Virus record (IMG/VR): IMGVR_UViG_3300010371_000073
Span: 1 to 37,152 of that record
From: a virus
DNA length: 37,152 nucleotides
Reading direction: 5' to 3' (one strand)
Of this stretch, positions 5,845 through 15,000 are shown piece by piece (positions within the stretch are counted from its first letter, which is position 1; each line of letters starts with the position of its first letter). The notes below the pieces were generated by a model that was not told where the DNA came from, did not search any database, and saw nothing but the letters and a program-made list of their open reading frames with translations. The translations under genes were made by a program, and so were the position numbers.

Positions 5845-7233
5845 TTATGATAATGGTACTGATGTGTCAATCCACACGGTATAACCTGTAATTGGTGCAA
5901 TTGGTGCGGTTGTTCCAACAAATAATTTCTTTGCATCCATATAATTTTTGGTCATAACATCCTGTGGTGCAGCAGGATCTTGTAATTGTGTTCTACCATT
6001 AGAATCACGTAACATTAATGTAGAAGGTGTTGGTGATGATGTTCCTTGACCGCCAATCGAAGAGACTTGTGTATCCACATAATTTTTATTAGCCACATCA
6101 TTTAATGCAACCGGTAATGAAACTTCACATCTTCCATTAGAATCGCGTAACATTAATGTGGAAGGTGTTGGTGTGAATGATGAAGATGGGATAGATCCAA
6201 AAACAGTGTCTACATAACCTTTATTAGCAGCGGCGGATGATGTGGTAGGTGTTGCTACGTTTGTTTGTCCAGTAGAATCACGTAAACATGTAGTATTTGG
6301 TGTTGCTCCAATTGATGGTGTTGATGCTACAGTGTTAATTTGTGTATCTACATAATTTTTATTAGCAATATCTTGAGAATTGGAAGGATCAATAACCTGG
6401 GCTCTACCATTTATATCCCTTAAAATAACTGTTAATGGATTTGGACTGGCAGTTTCTCTACCACCAAGACTTTGTACACCAGAAGCAGCACCCAAAAAAG
6501 TAACACTATTTGGTATTGCACCGGTTAATTTACTTGCATCTAAAGATGTTATCCATGGTGGATTTGAATATGAACCAATAGAAATAATATAACCAGCATC
6601 ATTGACAAAAGCACTTAATCCTGTAGGTCGATTTAAAATAGAAGACCATGAAATACTACCAGAAAAGGCTACATTTGATGGTATGATACCGGTTAATTTA
6701 CTTGCATCTAGAGATGTTATCCATGATGGATTTGAATATGAACCATTACTTACAATACCATTTGTAACTGTATTGGCATTACCCGTCAAATTACCAATAA
6801 ATGCAGCGGCGGTAATATTTTGGGCTGAAAATGACCCAGCAGAATCTCGTAATACTAATGTATTAGGTATATTTGATGAAGATTGGGGTCCAGTTCCACC
6901 ACCTGTATTATTACCACCTGGAGGAATACTATCTAATTTTGTTTTATCACCAGCAGACATTAAACCATCGATTGTTTCTGTAGCTGTTGGTATATTTGCT
7001 GGTAAATTATGAATAATATTATAGTCTGCGGCTGATAAAAACCCCGCAGTTGTTCCATTTGCATTTGGATGTGTATGATCAAAACGTGCCATTGGAATAC
7101 CACCAACAGTTTGTCCGTCATGTAATACCAATGTCATTTTGGTGGTATCAATACTAATATCACCTAATTTACCAATACAATGAGCTAGTTCAGTGGTTAA
7201 GAAAAATCGTTTTTTATACGCTTGAAATGCCAT
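5845..7233 (-). CDS. Repeat-containing tail fibre protein
   Basis: I choose the ATG at 7233 (MAFQAYKKRFFLTTELAH), just after the upstream gene and its GATAAATA element; a longer frame overlaps that gene. The 462-residue product has an N-terminal attachment-like domain with RFDHTHPNANGTTAGFLS and DGLMSAGDKTKLDSIPPG, as in many phage tail fibres. It then has two copies of YSNPxWITSLDASKLTGxIP and at least five 'LRDSNGR' units alternating with 'ANKNYVDTQ'. These form an elongated, probably trimeric shaft. The C-terminus (APITGYTVWIDTSVPLS) is short. It is probably a host-recognition fibre, with repeats that allow recombination and length change. Confidence 0.8.
   Translation of the reverse strand: MAFQAYKKRFFLTTELAHCIGKLGDISIDTTKMTLVLHDGQTVGGIPMARFDHTHPNANGTTAGFLSAADYNIIHNLPANIPTATETIDGLMSAGDKTKLDSIPPGGNNTGGGTGPQSSSNIPNTLVLRDSAGSFSAQNITAAAFIGNLTGNANTVTNGIVSNGSYSNPSWITSLDASKLTGIIPSNVAFSGSISWSSILNRPTGLSAFVNDAGYIISIGSYSNPPWITSLDASKLTGAIPNSVTFLGAASGVQSLGGRETASPNPLTVILRDINGRAQVIDPSNSQDIANKNYVDTQINTVASTPSIGATPNTTCLRDSTGQTNVATPTTSSAAANKGYVDTVFGSIPSSSFTPTPSTLMLRDSNGRCEVSLPVALNDVANKNYVDTQVSSIGGQGTSSPTPSTLMLRDSNGRTQLQDPAAPQDVMTKNYMDAKKLFVGTTAPIAPITGYTVWIDTSVPLS
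6520..6577. repeat. 58-bp direct repeat, copy 1 (partner 6688-6745)
   Basis: The block starting ACCGGTTAATTTACTTGCAT recurs 168 bases downstream at 6688-6745 with two mismatches. It encodes the repeated fibre unit around SLDASKLTG. The DNA-level identity suggests recent duplication within the fibre gene. Confidence 0.75.
6688..6745. repeat. 58-bp direct repeat, copy 2 (partner 6520-6577)
   Basis: Second copy of the fibre repeat at 6520-6577; the two differ at two positions (AAAGAT/AGAGAT and ATGGTGG/ATGATGG). Confidence 0.75.
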
Positions 7234-7243
7234 GGAATAATAA

Positions 7244-7251
7244 TATTTATC
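7244..7251 (-). promoter_or_regulatory. Late promoter-like element (GATAAATA)
   Basis: GATAAATA on the - strand is ten bases upstream of the fibre ATG at 7233. It matches the NATAAATA late-promoter pattern of T4-like phages. It overlaps the last codons of the 7247 gene, and no Shine-Dalgarno sequence is present. Confidence 0.4.
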
Positions 7252-7690
7252 GTTTAATCCAAGGAATACCAACAGGTAAATATGCTACAGTTTGATTATT
7301 TTCATCATAAAAGAAAGAACCATATTCAGGAAACACCTTGACAGTATAATAATGAATTACATCTGTACCATCAGCAAATATTATAGTAGCGGTAAATTTA
7401 GGAATTGGTTTATCTGCATTTGAAAGTTTATAATTTATATTTTCCTCTGATATTCCTAAAGGATCATTAAACGAAAAATGATTATCACTTTCTATAGCTT
7501 GGAGAATAGTTTCTCTTTCTTGTTCATATGGTGTTTTTATATCCACTTTCTTTTCTAACACCTCTTGAATATCTCCCAATAAATTGAAATCCAATTTAGA
7601 ATTTAATATGGTTTTTGGTCCAGAACTAATTTCAGATAATTTTCTAACAGCTTCTTTTTTAGTAAGCGGTCTAATATCAATTTTAGCCAT
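7247..7690 (-). CDS. Hypothetical protein between gp15 and the fibre gene
   Basis: This 147-residue protein starts MAKIDIRPLTKKEAVRKLSE. The first half is helical and charged (EVLEKKVDIKTPYEQERET), and the second half is beta-rich (FTATIIFADGTDVIHYYTVK, TVAYLPVGIPWIKR). No family is recognised. GAGGATAAAACAGATG provides a Shine-Dalgarno sequence. The eight-base overlap with gp15 suggests co-translation, and the position points to a virion or virion-assembly role. Confidence 0.65.
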   Translation of the reverse strand: MAKIDIRPLTKKEAVRKLSEISSGPKTILNSKLDFNLLGDIQEVLEKKVDIKTPYEQERETILQAIESDNHFSFNDPLGISEENINYKLSNADKPIPKFTATIIFADGTDVIHYYTVKVFPEYGSFFYDENNQTVAYLPVGIPWIKR

Positions 7691-8534
7691 CTGTTTTATC
7701 CTCTATATTTTCTTGAATAGTCCAATTAGAATCTGGTTGTGCGCCAGTTGGTTGAACTGTTTCTGTAAATATCACTTCCGAATTTGTTTGATTACTTGAT
7801 ACATTATCTGTACCATTTGATGGTAAAGTAGTTTCATCAAAATTATATGATGTTGCAATCAAAGAAATTTGGGCTTGTGTAATTAACTTAGGTGTTTCAA
7901 TGTAACCATATATTCTACCCTTTAATAAAAAATCTAATTCATATAGAATATAACCAGGATCTGGTTGAAAACTGGATGTTTGTTGGTCATTAAAATTACC
8001 ACCCACTAACAAAATTGAAACATCTTGATTTGTCAAATTCATTAAAGGATCAGATTCTTCAATAGTTACTGAGAAATCTGGTTGAAAATATGGTAATATT
8101 TGTTCAACGATTTGGAATAAATCTTCTAATGTTGTAGTTGCAATTGATAAGGTAAATGGGAAATTATACGGTACAGGTACGAATTGCTTATTTATTATTG
8201 TACCATCAGTATTTCTTGCATAAATTGGTTGAATTGCATTAAATTTACGTTCGGTATCATATTGTAAGGTACTTAAATCATAAGACATTGCAGGTAATAC
8301 TATCTGGACTTGCCTTTGTTTATTATCATCTGTCACATTACCCGCATTTGGATCGGCAATTAATTTTTGATAAAATTTTCTTTTTTGGCCAAATGAAATA
8401 GGTACTTTAATATTTTGGCCAGTGATTGCATTACCATTTGTATCTATTCTTTGGATAGATATATCCTTAAAAATTACACCAAATGCACCTATATAATTTT
8501 TAATAGCGGAATAATAAAATTGCTGATTAAACAT
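7683..8534 (-). CDS. 15: Tail sheath terminator / tail completion protein (gp15)
   Basis: This 283-residue protein is close to the T4 gp15 size. The gp15 signature runs from the start: FYYSAIKNYIGAFGVIFKDI, then KVPISFGQKRKFYQKL, IVLPAMSYDLSTLQYDTERK, and PVPYNFPFTL with TTLEDLFQIVEQILPYFQPD. gp15 caps the contractile sheath at the head-proximal end and joins the tail to the neck. The C-terminal 60 residues are a polar, Asn/Thr/Gln-rich tail. gp14 and gp13 lie upstream in the same direction, as expected. Confidence 0.88.
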   Translation of the reverse strand: MFNQQFYYSAIKNYIGAFGVIFKDISIQRIDTNGNAITGQNIKVPISFGQKRKFYQKLIADPNAGNVTDDNKQRQVQIVLPAMSYDLSTLQYDTERKFNAIQPIYARNTDGTIINKQFVPVPYNFPFTLSIATTTLEDLFQIVEQILPYFQPDFSVTIEESDPLMNLTNQDVSILLVGGNFNDQQTSSFQPDPGYILYELDFLLKGRIYGYIETPKLITQAQISLIATSYNFDETTLPSNGTDNVSSNQTNSEVIFTETVQPTGAQPDSNWTIQENIEDKTDG

Positions 8535-8537
8535 TGA

Positions 8538-8714
8538 TTACCAATCACCAAATAATTTATTGGTACCAATCATTCTTTTATTTAAACCACATTTCGGATG
8601 TTTCTTCCAAAGATACCGACGTTTTGCATTATATACCTTATTATCTAAGCAGGAATAAGGATATAACCAAATAGAACACCAATTCAATACCGATTTATCT
8701 ACCCATTGAATCAT
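8538..8714 (-). CDS. Small basic hypothetical protein between gp14 and gp15
   Basis: This 58-codon gene ends three bases before the gp15 start. The product begins MIQWVDKSVLNWCSIWLYPY and has CLDNKVYNAKRRYLWKKHPK in the middle. It is rich in Trp, Lys and Arg with three cysteines, and ends NKLFGDW. TTATAAAT lies a few bases upstream of the ATG and may be a late promoter. No family is recognised. Without this gene the 8535-8738 stretch would be an empty gap inside a tightly packed block, which supports it. Confidence 0.6.
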   Translation of the reverse strand: MIQWVDKSVLNWCSIWLYPYSCLDNKVYNAKRRYLWKKHPKCGLNKRMIGTNKLFGDW

Positions 8715-8738
8715 AACATTTATAATTATAACACAGGA

Positions 8739-9416
8739 TTAGTATTGGTCTAAACTGAAAGGATCTGGTTCGGTTTTATTTAAAATTGAATCTACCGAAT
8801 TTTGAAGATTGGTATTATCTGCTATTGGATTATTAACGATGGAATTATTATTTTGATATCTGGTTGCTATTGAATCAATATCAGAAAAACCAGTATTAAA
8901 TACATGATTTGCATATTTGAGTTTCTCAATTGTCAATTCCCAAACATAATTTTTACCAAGCTGATAAAAGATAGTTTCAGCATCAAAGTCCGTAATTTCA
9001 AATATATCTTTCGTTAAAGGCCAATAAATCAAGTCACCAATTTTTGGATTTTCTCTTTGGTCGATAATATTTGTGGATGGTATATTATATGGACCCTTTT
9101 GAATTTCTTCATTGAATCTTTTAATACTCATAATCAAACTAGCAGTTTTTTGAATTTGTAAACCAAATTTACTTAAAAGATTCTTTTCACCACCAAAACC
9201 CATAATATTATTAGGATAACATTCAATAATATAATAGGTATTATAAGATTTTACAGTAGATTCACCAAGTATTTGGTTAGTGTTTACAAGTGTTTGTGGT
9301 AAATAATAAAAATCTTGACCCCTACATTGAATTGCTTCAATCATAAGGGATTCTAATAGATTTTGTTCGTTTACATTGGTAAAGGTCTGTTGATAACCAA
9401 ACCATTTATTTACCAT
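8739..9416 (-). CDS. 14: Neck protein (gp14)
   Basis: This 225-residue protein has the gp14 pattern: LLESLMIEAIQCRGQDFYYL, PQTLVNTNQILGES, YYIIECYPNNIMGFGGEKNL, LSKFGLQIQKTASLIMSIKR, NPKIGDLIYWPLTKDIFEI, then FYQLGKNYVWELTIEKLKY and FNTGFSDID. gp14 forms part of the neck ring under the portal together with gp13 and connects the head to the tail. The C-terminus is a short Asn-rich linker. A good Shine-Dalgarno sequence (AGGATTAATATG) precedes the start. Confidence 0.87.
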   Translation of the reverse strand: MVNKWFGYQQTFTNVNEQNLLESLMIEAIQCRGQDFYYLPQTLVNTNQILGESTVKSYNTYYIIECYPNNIMGFGGEKNLLSKFGLQIQKTASLIMSIKRFNEEIQKGPYNIPSTNIIDQRENPKIGDLIYWPLTKDIFEITDFDAETIFYQLGKNYVWELTIEKLKYANHVFNTGFSDIDSIATRYQNNNSIVNNPIADNTNLQNSVDSILNKTEPDPFSLDQY

Positions 9417-9622
9417 ATTAATCCTATTGTATTAGAAAAACTTCTTCCAATGTTAAAATATTGTGTTTTTATTCTCTTATTACATTCTGTACACAATTCA
9501 CAACAATGGATAGGACCATCAATTTTATGAGGATATTTTAAACATTCCATATAATCCTCATGATTACATTTTTTTATTTTCTTTGGTTTTCCAGTTTGTG
9601 GATCTATAATCTTGGTGAACAT
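9410..9622 (-). CDS. Small cysteine-rich protein
   Basis: I choose the ATG at 9622; a TTG three codons upstream is an alternative. The 70-residue product has a possible zinc site, CNHEDYMECLK followed by IHCCELCTECNKRI (about residues 20-54). It overlaps both neighbours by a few bases, which suggests translational coupling between gp13 and gp14. It is a phage zinc-binding protein of unknown function. Confidence 0.6.
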   Translation of the reverse strand: MFTKIIDPQTGKPKKIKKCNHEDYMECLKYPHKIDGPIHCCELCTECNKRIKTQYFNIGRSFSNTIGLIW

Positions 9623-9825
9623 TGTGGACAAGGACAGGATATGTAAACAGGTTGGCCGATTTGATCTGGATTTCTTTTATAATATTCTCTCACTTGACAA
9701 ATTTCCTCTGTTAATTTAGGAATCATTCCAGGTTGATAAAAACTTTTATTTGTACATTTTTCACAGGATTGTACAAATGGAGAGTATATTGTATGACATT
9801 TTGGACATTGCCAACCTATGGACAT
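9604..9825 (-). CDS. Zinc-ribbon protein
   Basis: This 73-residue protein starts MSIGWQCPKCHTIYSPFVQS and continues CEKCTNKSFYQPG. The CPKC...CEKC pair with 'IYSPFV' between is a zinc-ribbon pattern often seen in small phage proteins. A second pair, CPCPQC, lies at the C-terminus. Together with the 9410 gene it forms a two-gene zinc cassette between gp13 and gp14. Function unknown; binding to nucleic acid or to a virion protein is possible. Confidence 0.7.
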   Translation of the reverse strand: MSIGWQCPKCHTIYSPFVQSCEKCTNKSFYQPGMIPKLTEEICQVREYYKRNPDQIGQPVYISCPCPQCSPRL

Positions 9826-9835
9826 AGTTTATTTT

Positions 9836-10594
9836 TTAACCAATTAAAAATCCGAGAGGATTTGTATCCAATCCGCTTCTTAATCTTTCTTGCAATTCTT
9901 TAATTTCTTCATTTGCTTCATTGATAATATCCTGGGCATTCACAAAAGCACCACCTGGTATTTGTAAATTATTAAATAACAATAAATTTCTACCCCATTG
10001 TTGTTTAATCAATTGGGTAGCGTATTCTTTTAACCATCTATCATTCCAAATTCCAGGAATATTATCAGGAGACAATGCTAAAGTAGTTTCAAAAACAATC
10101 CAATCACCAACTTTTGGAAATGTTGACCAATCCCAATTAATATAAATTTTCTTTTCATACCTTGAAAATTGAAACGTCCATTTTACATTTAACATAAAAT
10201 CCAACAAATCTAAATGATTCATTACCATGTTATAATGAATCATAGAAATATCAGTAAAGTTCCAAAATTCTTGTAATCGAAATTGATAATTCACACTCCA
10301 TAATGAAGAACTAGAATCGTCCAATTGACCTGTTAGAATTCGATTAATTGATATAATTTTGTCTGCATCACTTACTGGAATATACTTATTATCAATATCA
10401 GTTTGAGTAATTTGATATTTTAAATAAAATGTTTGTGTTCCTTCATAATAATAATCCTGCCAATATTGTATCGCCTCATCTACACGGTCCTCAATTTGTT
10501 CTGGAGCCACATTAATGGTAACTACTGGTCGACCAAGCTTTCTTAAACACCAGTCAATAAATTCCGCTCTATTATTAATAATATTACTTGGCAT
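9836..10594 (-). CDS. 13: Neck protein (gp13)
   Basis: This 252-residue protein matches gp13 throughout: EFIDWCLRKLGRPVVTINVA, PEQIEDRVDEAIQYWQDYYY, ITQTDIDNKYIPVSDADKII, SVNYQFRLQEFWNFTDISMI, and near the end NDRWLKEYATQLIKQQWGRN, IPGGAFVNAQDIINEANEEI and PLGFLIG. gp13 forms the neck with gp14, sealing filled heads and allowing tail attachment. The length is typical of gp13 from marine T4-like phages. Confidence 0.9.
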   Translation of the reverse strand: MPSNIINNRAEFIDWCLRKLGRPVVTINVAPEQIEDRVDEAIQYWQDYYYEGTQTFYLKYQITQTDIDNKYIPVSDADKIISINRILTGQLDDSSSSLWSVNYQFRLQEFWNFTDISMIHYNMVMNHLDLLDFMLNVKWTFQFSRYEKKIYINWDWSTFPKVGDWIVFETTLALSPDNIPGIWNDRWLKEYATQLIKQQWGRNLLLFNNLQIPGGAFVNAQDIINEANEEIKELQERLRSGLDTNPLGFLIG

Positions 10595-10605
10595 TTTTTA
10601 AAAAA

Positions 10606-11181
10606 TTATTGAAGTACAACTGCTGTACCAGTTTGAGGTGTTACAAAAGTAATAGTAGCCGTATTTAAATTAACTAATTGGATAGATCCTTGTATTTGGT
10701 TTCCATTAGAATCATAAGTAACAATAACAATATTTAACGTGTTCAGATTATGATTAATTGTCCAAGTTGATTGTGGTGTATTAAATATAAAATTCATAGT
10801 TGGTGATAATGTTTCATCCGAAGGAATAAAAGTGTATTTACCTCTAGTATTGATTCCAGGAATAACTCGAATCAAACCAGTTAATATTTGATATGTATTT
10901 GTACCATTTGTTATCATTACCTCATAATAATAATTATCCAAAGCTAATAATAATGTTTGGTTTGAACCTAATGATAAAGTAATATTACCTGTTGTGGGAT
11001 TAGAATTTACTGTAACTACAAAATTTAAAGGATTTTCATTTGGATCTGTATAACTTCGTATTAAGGATGCAGAAACAGTATATCCGGTTAAATTAAATAC
11101 ACTTCCATTTGCATTCTTAATAATATAGTTTAAAGAAACTTTTTCTCCCTGAACTATGGTAAAATTAGAATATCGTGCCAT
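10606..11181 (-). CDS. Fibre-like virion protein with BppU-like N-terminal domain
   Basis: This 191-residue protein starts MARYSNFTIVQGEKVSLNYI. The N-terminal part (NLTGYTVSASLIRSYTDPNE, LLALDNYYYEVMITNG) resembles the immunoglobulin-like domain of phage baseplate upper (BppU-type) proteins. The C-terminal 50 residues (STWTINHNLNTLNIVIVTYD ... TITFVTPQTGTAVVLQ) repeat the C-terminal fold of the fibre protein at 4236. It is probably a tail-tip or fibre component that joins an adhesion module to the baseplate. Confidence 0.65.
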   Translation of the reverse strand: MARYSNFTIVQGEKVSLNYIIKNANGSVFNLTGYTVSASLIRSYTDPNENPLNFVVTVNSNPTTGNITLSLGSNQTLLLALDNYYYEVMITNGTNTYQILTGLIRVIPGINTRGKYTFIPSDETLSPTMNFIFNTPQSTWTINHNLNTLNIVIVTYDSNGNQIQGSIQLVNLNTATITFVTPQTGTAVVLQ

Positions 11182-11187
11182 TTAATT

Positions 11188-11508
11188 TTAACTAACTACT
11201 GCATCTTTTAATCCATATACTACAATAGAGAGATTATTAGTGTCACTTTGGATATAGATATTATCTCCTGCCTGTAGAGGTACACCAGGAATCATCAATC
11301 GATCTTTTGGTAGCACTGGTGTATCATATTCAACCCACCATGAGTCATCAAATGTTCCAGAAGGAGGAAAAGCCACTCTAACGTGTGCCTCCTGACTTGC
11401 ATTTCTATTCACAATGTTAATGGTTAATGTAACTTGAAATGAATCAGGTACTTGGTAGATAAATACTTTTGAATTGGTAGTTTGTAAATCTAAATTAGCT
11501 AAAATCAT
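11188..11508 (-). CDS. Small beta-rich virion protein
   Basis: This 106-residue protein is beta-rich: VTLTINIVNRNASQEAHVRV, WWVEYDTPVLPKDRLMIPGV and LQAGDNIYIQSDTNNLSIVV followed by YGLKDAV. The pattern 'nivNrn.s.a.vrva....iEyd..l.p...l...gi.l..gd.i.v.s....v.v.vyGi' occurs in small structural proteins of T4-like marine phages. It sits between fibre genes, so a fibre-associated or decoration role is likely. The exact function is unknown. Confidence 0.65.
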   Translation of the reverse strand: MILANLDLQTTNSKVFIYQVPDSFQVTLTINIVNRNASQEAHVRVAFPPSGTFDDSWWVEYDTPVLPKDRLMIPGVPLQAGDNIYIQSDTNNLSIVVYGLKDAVVS

Positions 11509-11509
11509 A

Positions 11510-11806
11510 TTAATATAACGTATTATTTAAATTAGAGAAAAAGAATGTTCTAGAATTAAAAGTATTTTGTCCTGCTGTTGCGGCTATTTCTGCCTCGATT
11601 GAAGCCAAACTTACATTAGAAAATACTTGACCGGCGCTATTATAAATTAAAATATCCTGATTATTTATTGGTTGATTCAAAGAAAAAATAATTTGAGGGC
11701 TTGGATTTTGACTAAAAAAATTATTTAATAAGGTCACAATTGCATTAATTTTTTGTCGTTCAATATCGAAATTATCTTGAGTATTAACTGGTAGTAGTGC
11801 CGACAT
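11510..11806 (-). CDS. Small hypothetical structural protein
   Basis: This 98-residue protein starts MSALLPVNTQDNFDIERQKI and then has NAIVTLLNNFFSQNPSPQII and DILIYNSAGQVFSNVSLASI. The latter resembles the 'iL.y.s....f.n.sl..i...i' linker of phage fibres that leads into a coiled coil. It overlaps the start-side gene by 23 bases. A role in fibre attachment is inferred from context only. Confidence 0.6.
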   Translation of the reverse strand: MSALLPVNTQDNFDIERQKINAIVTLLNNFFSQNPSPQIIFSLNQPINNQDILIYNSAGQVFSNVSLASIEAEIAATAGQNTFNSRTFFFSNLNNTLY

Positions 11807-11993
11807 TTATTTTTTCCTGAAGTAAAATTTTAATTTCTTTCATTTCTTGCCTTAGTTGGTTTACATCATAAGTCAATTTACTAATTACCTGTTGCCTTAA
11901 TCTATTTTGTTGATATTCATTTTTGTCCACATTTATTACAGCAAATGATTTTGGATCTCTTTTATATTTTTTGTGACCATGAATATCAATCAT
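11784..11993 (-). CDS. Small coiled-coil protein
   Basis: This 69-residue protein has an N-terminal basic part (MIDIHGHKKYKRDPKSFAVI) followed by a heptad-like helix (LTYDVNQLRQEMKEIKILLQ). It is probably a short coiled-coil protein that bundles with fibre or baseplate components. GTAAATAA lies nine bases upstream of the ATG. No known family. Confidence 0.6.
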   Translation of the reverse strand: MIDIHGHKKYKRDPKSFAVINVDKNEYQQNRLRQQVISKLTYDVNQLRQEMKEIKILLQEKINVGTTTS

Positions 11994-12002
11994 AAAAATT
12001 CC

Positions 12003-15000
12003 TTATTTACTTAATGTTACAATTCTAAACGTTTTTATTTGAGGTACTTGCGTTGAATCACTAGATCGGAAAGCAATTTTTACTTGAATTTGTGTAAAAT
12101 TATCTATATTATTTACTTCATAAACCAAATCATTAAATGTAGTATTTGATGAATTATCAACATAACCAGGAGATAATTCTAATTTAGTGTACTGTAACGA
12201 ATCAAGTGTTCCAGTGAATGAAACTGGTAAAACTCTATAATATACATCTACTTTTGCTTGAGAAGGTCTTAATAATTCAAAATAAACACGTAATGAATTC
12301 GCAGGTGAAGATAATGTAATAGATTTTTCAATATATTGTGATGGATTTGTACAATTTCCTGCTGCCAGATCGGAAACAAAACCATTATAATAATTAATTG
12401 TGATTGTGTCACCTGCGGTATGTGTACCTAAAGTAATGTCATTAGTATCTAAAATAATTTTTTTGTTGATTAAATCTATAGAGGCAATTCGAATGAGATT
12501 TGGATAAGCCTTATTATTACCTGTAACACTAGATCCTGATATTGAAATATATCGATCAGGTAAATAATTATTAAAATTAGAAGAGGTCCAATTAATGGAA
12601 TTATCTGTATTATTAAAGGAAATATCCGTACCAATAACCTTATTTTCTAATTTATTATCAAAACCATCAATATTCACTGATGATGGAATACAATTATTAA
12701 TTTTATTAGAAATAGCTATTGTACCAATTCTTGTTAAATCAATTACAGGACTAACATTGGTATTATTAGATGTTAAAACAGCCTTTAAAACCAATGATTT
12801 TTTATCTAATACTGTAATACCACTAATATTATTTTGTTCATTTAATGTAGAGGCTATTACCTTTGGTGATTTTTGTACAATATTTTGATTTACATTAATA
12901 TTTGAAAAATTAATATCTTTAATATAAGGTACTTGATCACCATCAACACTTTTTGTTGAAGTTGTTTGGATTGACCATGTAATATCGGTATCACGTGGTA
13001 CAATTTGATCTATATAAGGATATAATAAATCATAAGGGACATTTTTTGTAATTTGGATTGCATTTGTTGGTCCAGTTAATCCAGAAGCATATGCGGAGGT
13101 ATTAGGAATTTGGATTGTAATCCAATCATTACCAATATTTTGTACCTGATAATTTTGAGAACCAAGTAAAACTGGTGAAATATTAGGTGTAATTGATTGA
13201 GCAGGAATACCATTATATAAAGATGTATATTCAGATGATGGAATAGTAATATTAACTGTAGATCCAATAGTTAAACCATGTGAATAAGTATTCAAATTCA
13301 TATCACCAGTTTTTCTAAAATATATTTTTAAAAGATTACTATTTTTTGAAGTTTCAAAGGGTAATTCACCTAATGGCCATAATAATTCTCCTCCTAATAA
13401 TGCTCTTTGGACATCATCATTAGTAAAATATAATGTAGCTGAAGATGAAAATTGAGCATAATCAAGGGTTAAATAAAGAAATTCATCATCAACAGGTATC
13501 CATTGTGTAAAATTGGTTGGTTTATATAAACTACCAAGATTTGCAGCTTTATATGCAACAGTTTGGACATTTGTTGCTGTTTGACCTACAACCGCAGTGG
13601 CAATTTGATATTGATTAGAATTAGTTATGAATGAAATTGCGTAAGATGTATTATTTTGTAAATAAATTGGTTGTTTAAAAACAATTCTTGAAATAGTAGG
13701 TAAAACATATGCAAAATTAACCGAAGGATTACCTGATGTGATACTAGGGTATAAAACTACCTCAGATCCAGGAATAATTGTAGAACTTGGAATACCATTT
13801 TGCAATTCTCTCAATTGAACGATAACTGGAAATGTAGTATCTACATTTGTAAATGCTACGTTCATCGCTGTTAAGAATATTCCACCTGGCTTATTTTGTA
13901 CAGAAAAAATTTGGCTTAATGGATTAGATCCTTCATTTCGAATAATATTAGATTCTTGCGTACTAACTATGTTTTGTTGGTTAGAATCTAGTAAACCAGC
14001 CATTGTGTAATAAGAATTGGCCGCGGTAGATGGTAAAGTTAAACTGTCAGTTAATTGGAATAATTTTTTACCAGTTTTAATATTCATTTTTTCATTCACA
14101 TATAAGTAACCAGAATATTGTCCTAATGGGTTTGTAATTAATACATTAGTGGTATTGGGTGCTAATGCTTTTGGTAAAGCAGTCACCCTATAATTAACTA
14201 ATAATCCACAAGGACCAGAATTTGATCCAGTATTAGTCAATACAAAATCTAAAGTATTCAAACCAAATTTAAAAGCTGAGGTATTTTGTAAATTAATAAT
14301 AACAAAATTTTCTATATTTACCGCAAAAAATCCACCTTGGGTTGCGATTTGTTCACCATTCAAATTAATTTGTGTAATATTGTCCGAACCTATTCTAATA
14401 GAAAGAATAGCTGTAGCAGCTTCAAAATTTGTTAAATCAAAAGTAGTTCTGAAAGTAAAAGTACCGGCGCTTGTTAACCCAGCAGGACTAGGTGAAATCC
14501 ATCTCCAAGTTCCATCCTCAGGTGCCCATGGAGGATTACCAAAAACAACGGCAGGATTTATTACATATGCTGATGGACCTGGATGCAAAACATCTGTACT
14601 AGATGTTATTGTAAATGTCTGATCAATTGATAGATACGGTAATAATGTACCATCACTCTTAGTTCCAGTTGCTCCTGATTTAACTAATGAAGAAATCCAT
14701 TGTGTAACATCAGTATTATCCAAAAATGCACGGATTGGGGTATAAGGTTTTAATCCATCTGCTTGAATTCTAATAAGCTGTTTATCAGGAAAAGGAATAT
14801 AATCAATACCAATACTATTATTATTAACTATATGAGTAATAGAATTTGAATTAACTGGTATACTATTGACAGGAGTACCAAACCATTCAGTTTGCCATTC
14901 GTTCCAAACAGTTGATATTGCTTTTGTTTGATCTGGGGTATTTACCACACCATCAAACATATTATTTTGATTATAAACAATGTTTGGTCTAATATCGGTA

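Noticed and set aside
6602-7012. A 136-codon + strand frame inside the fibre gene
   Set aside because: It is the antisense shadow of the fibre repeats, with no ribosome binding site.
12595-12888. A 97-codon + strand frame in the DUF4815 gene
   Set aside because: Antisense to a strongly conserved large gene and without start signals.
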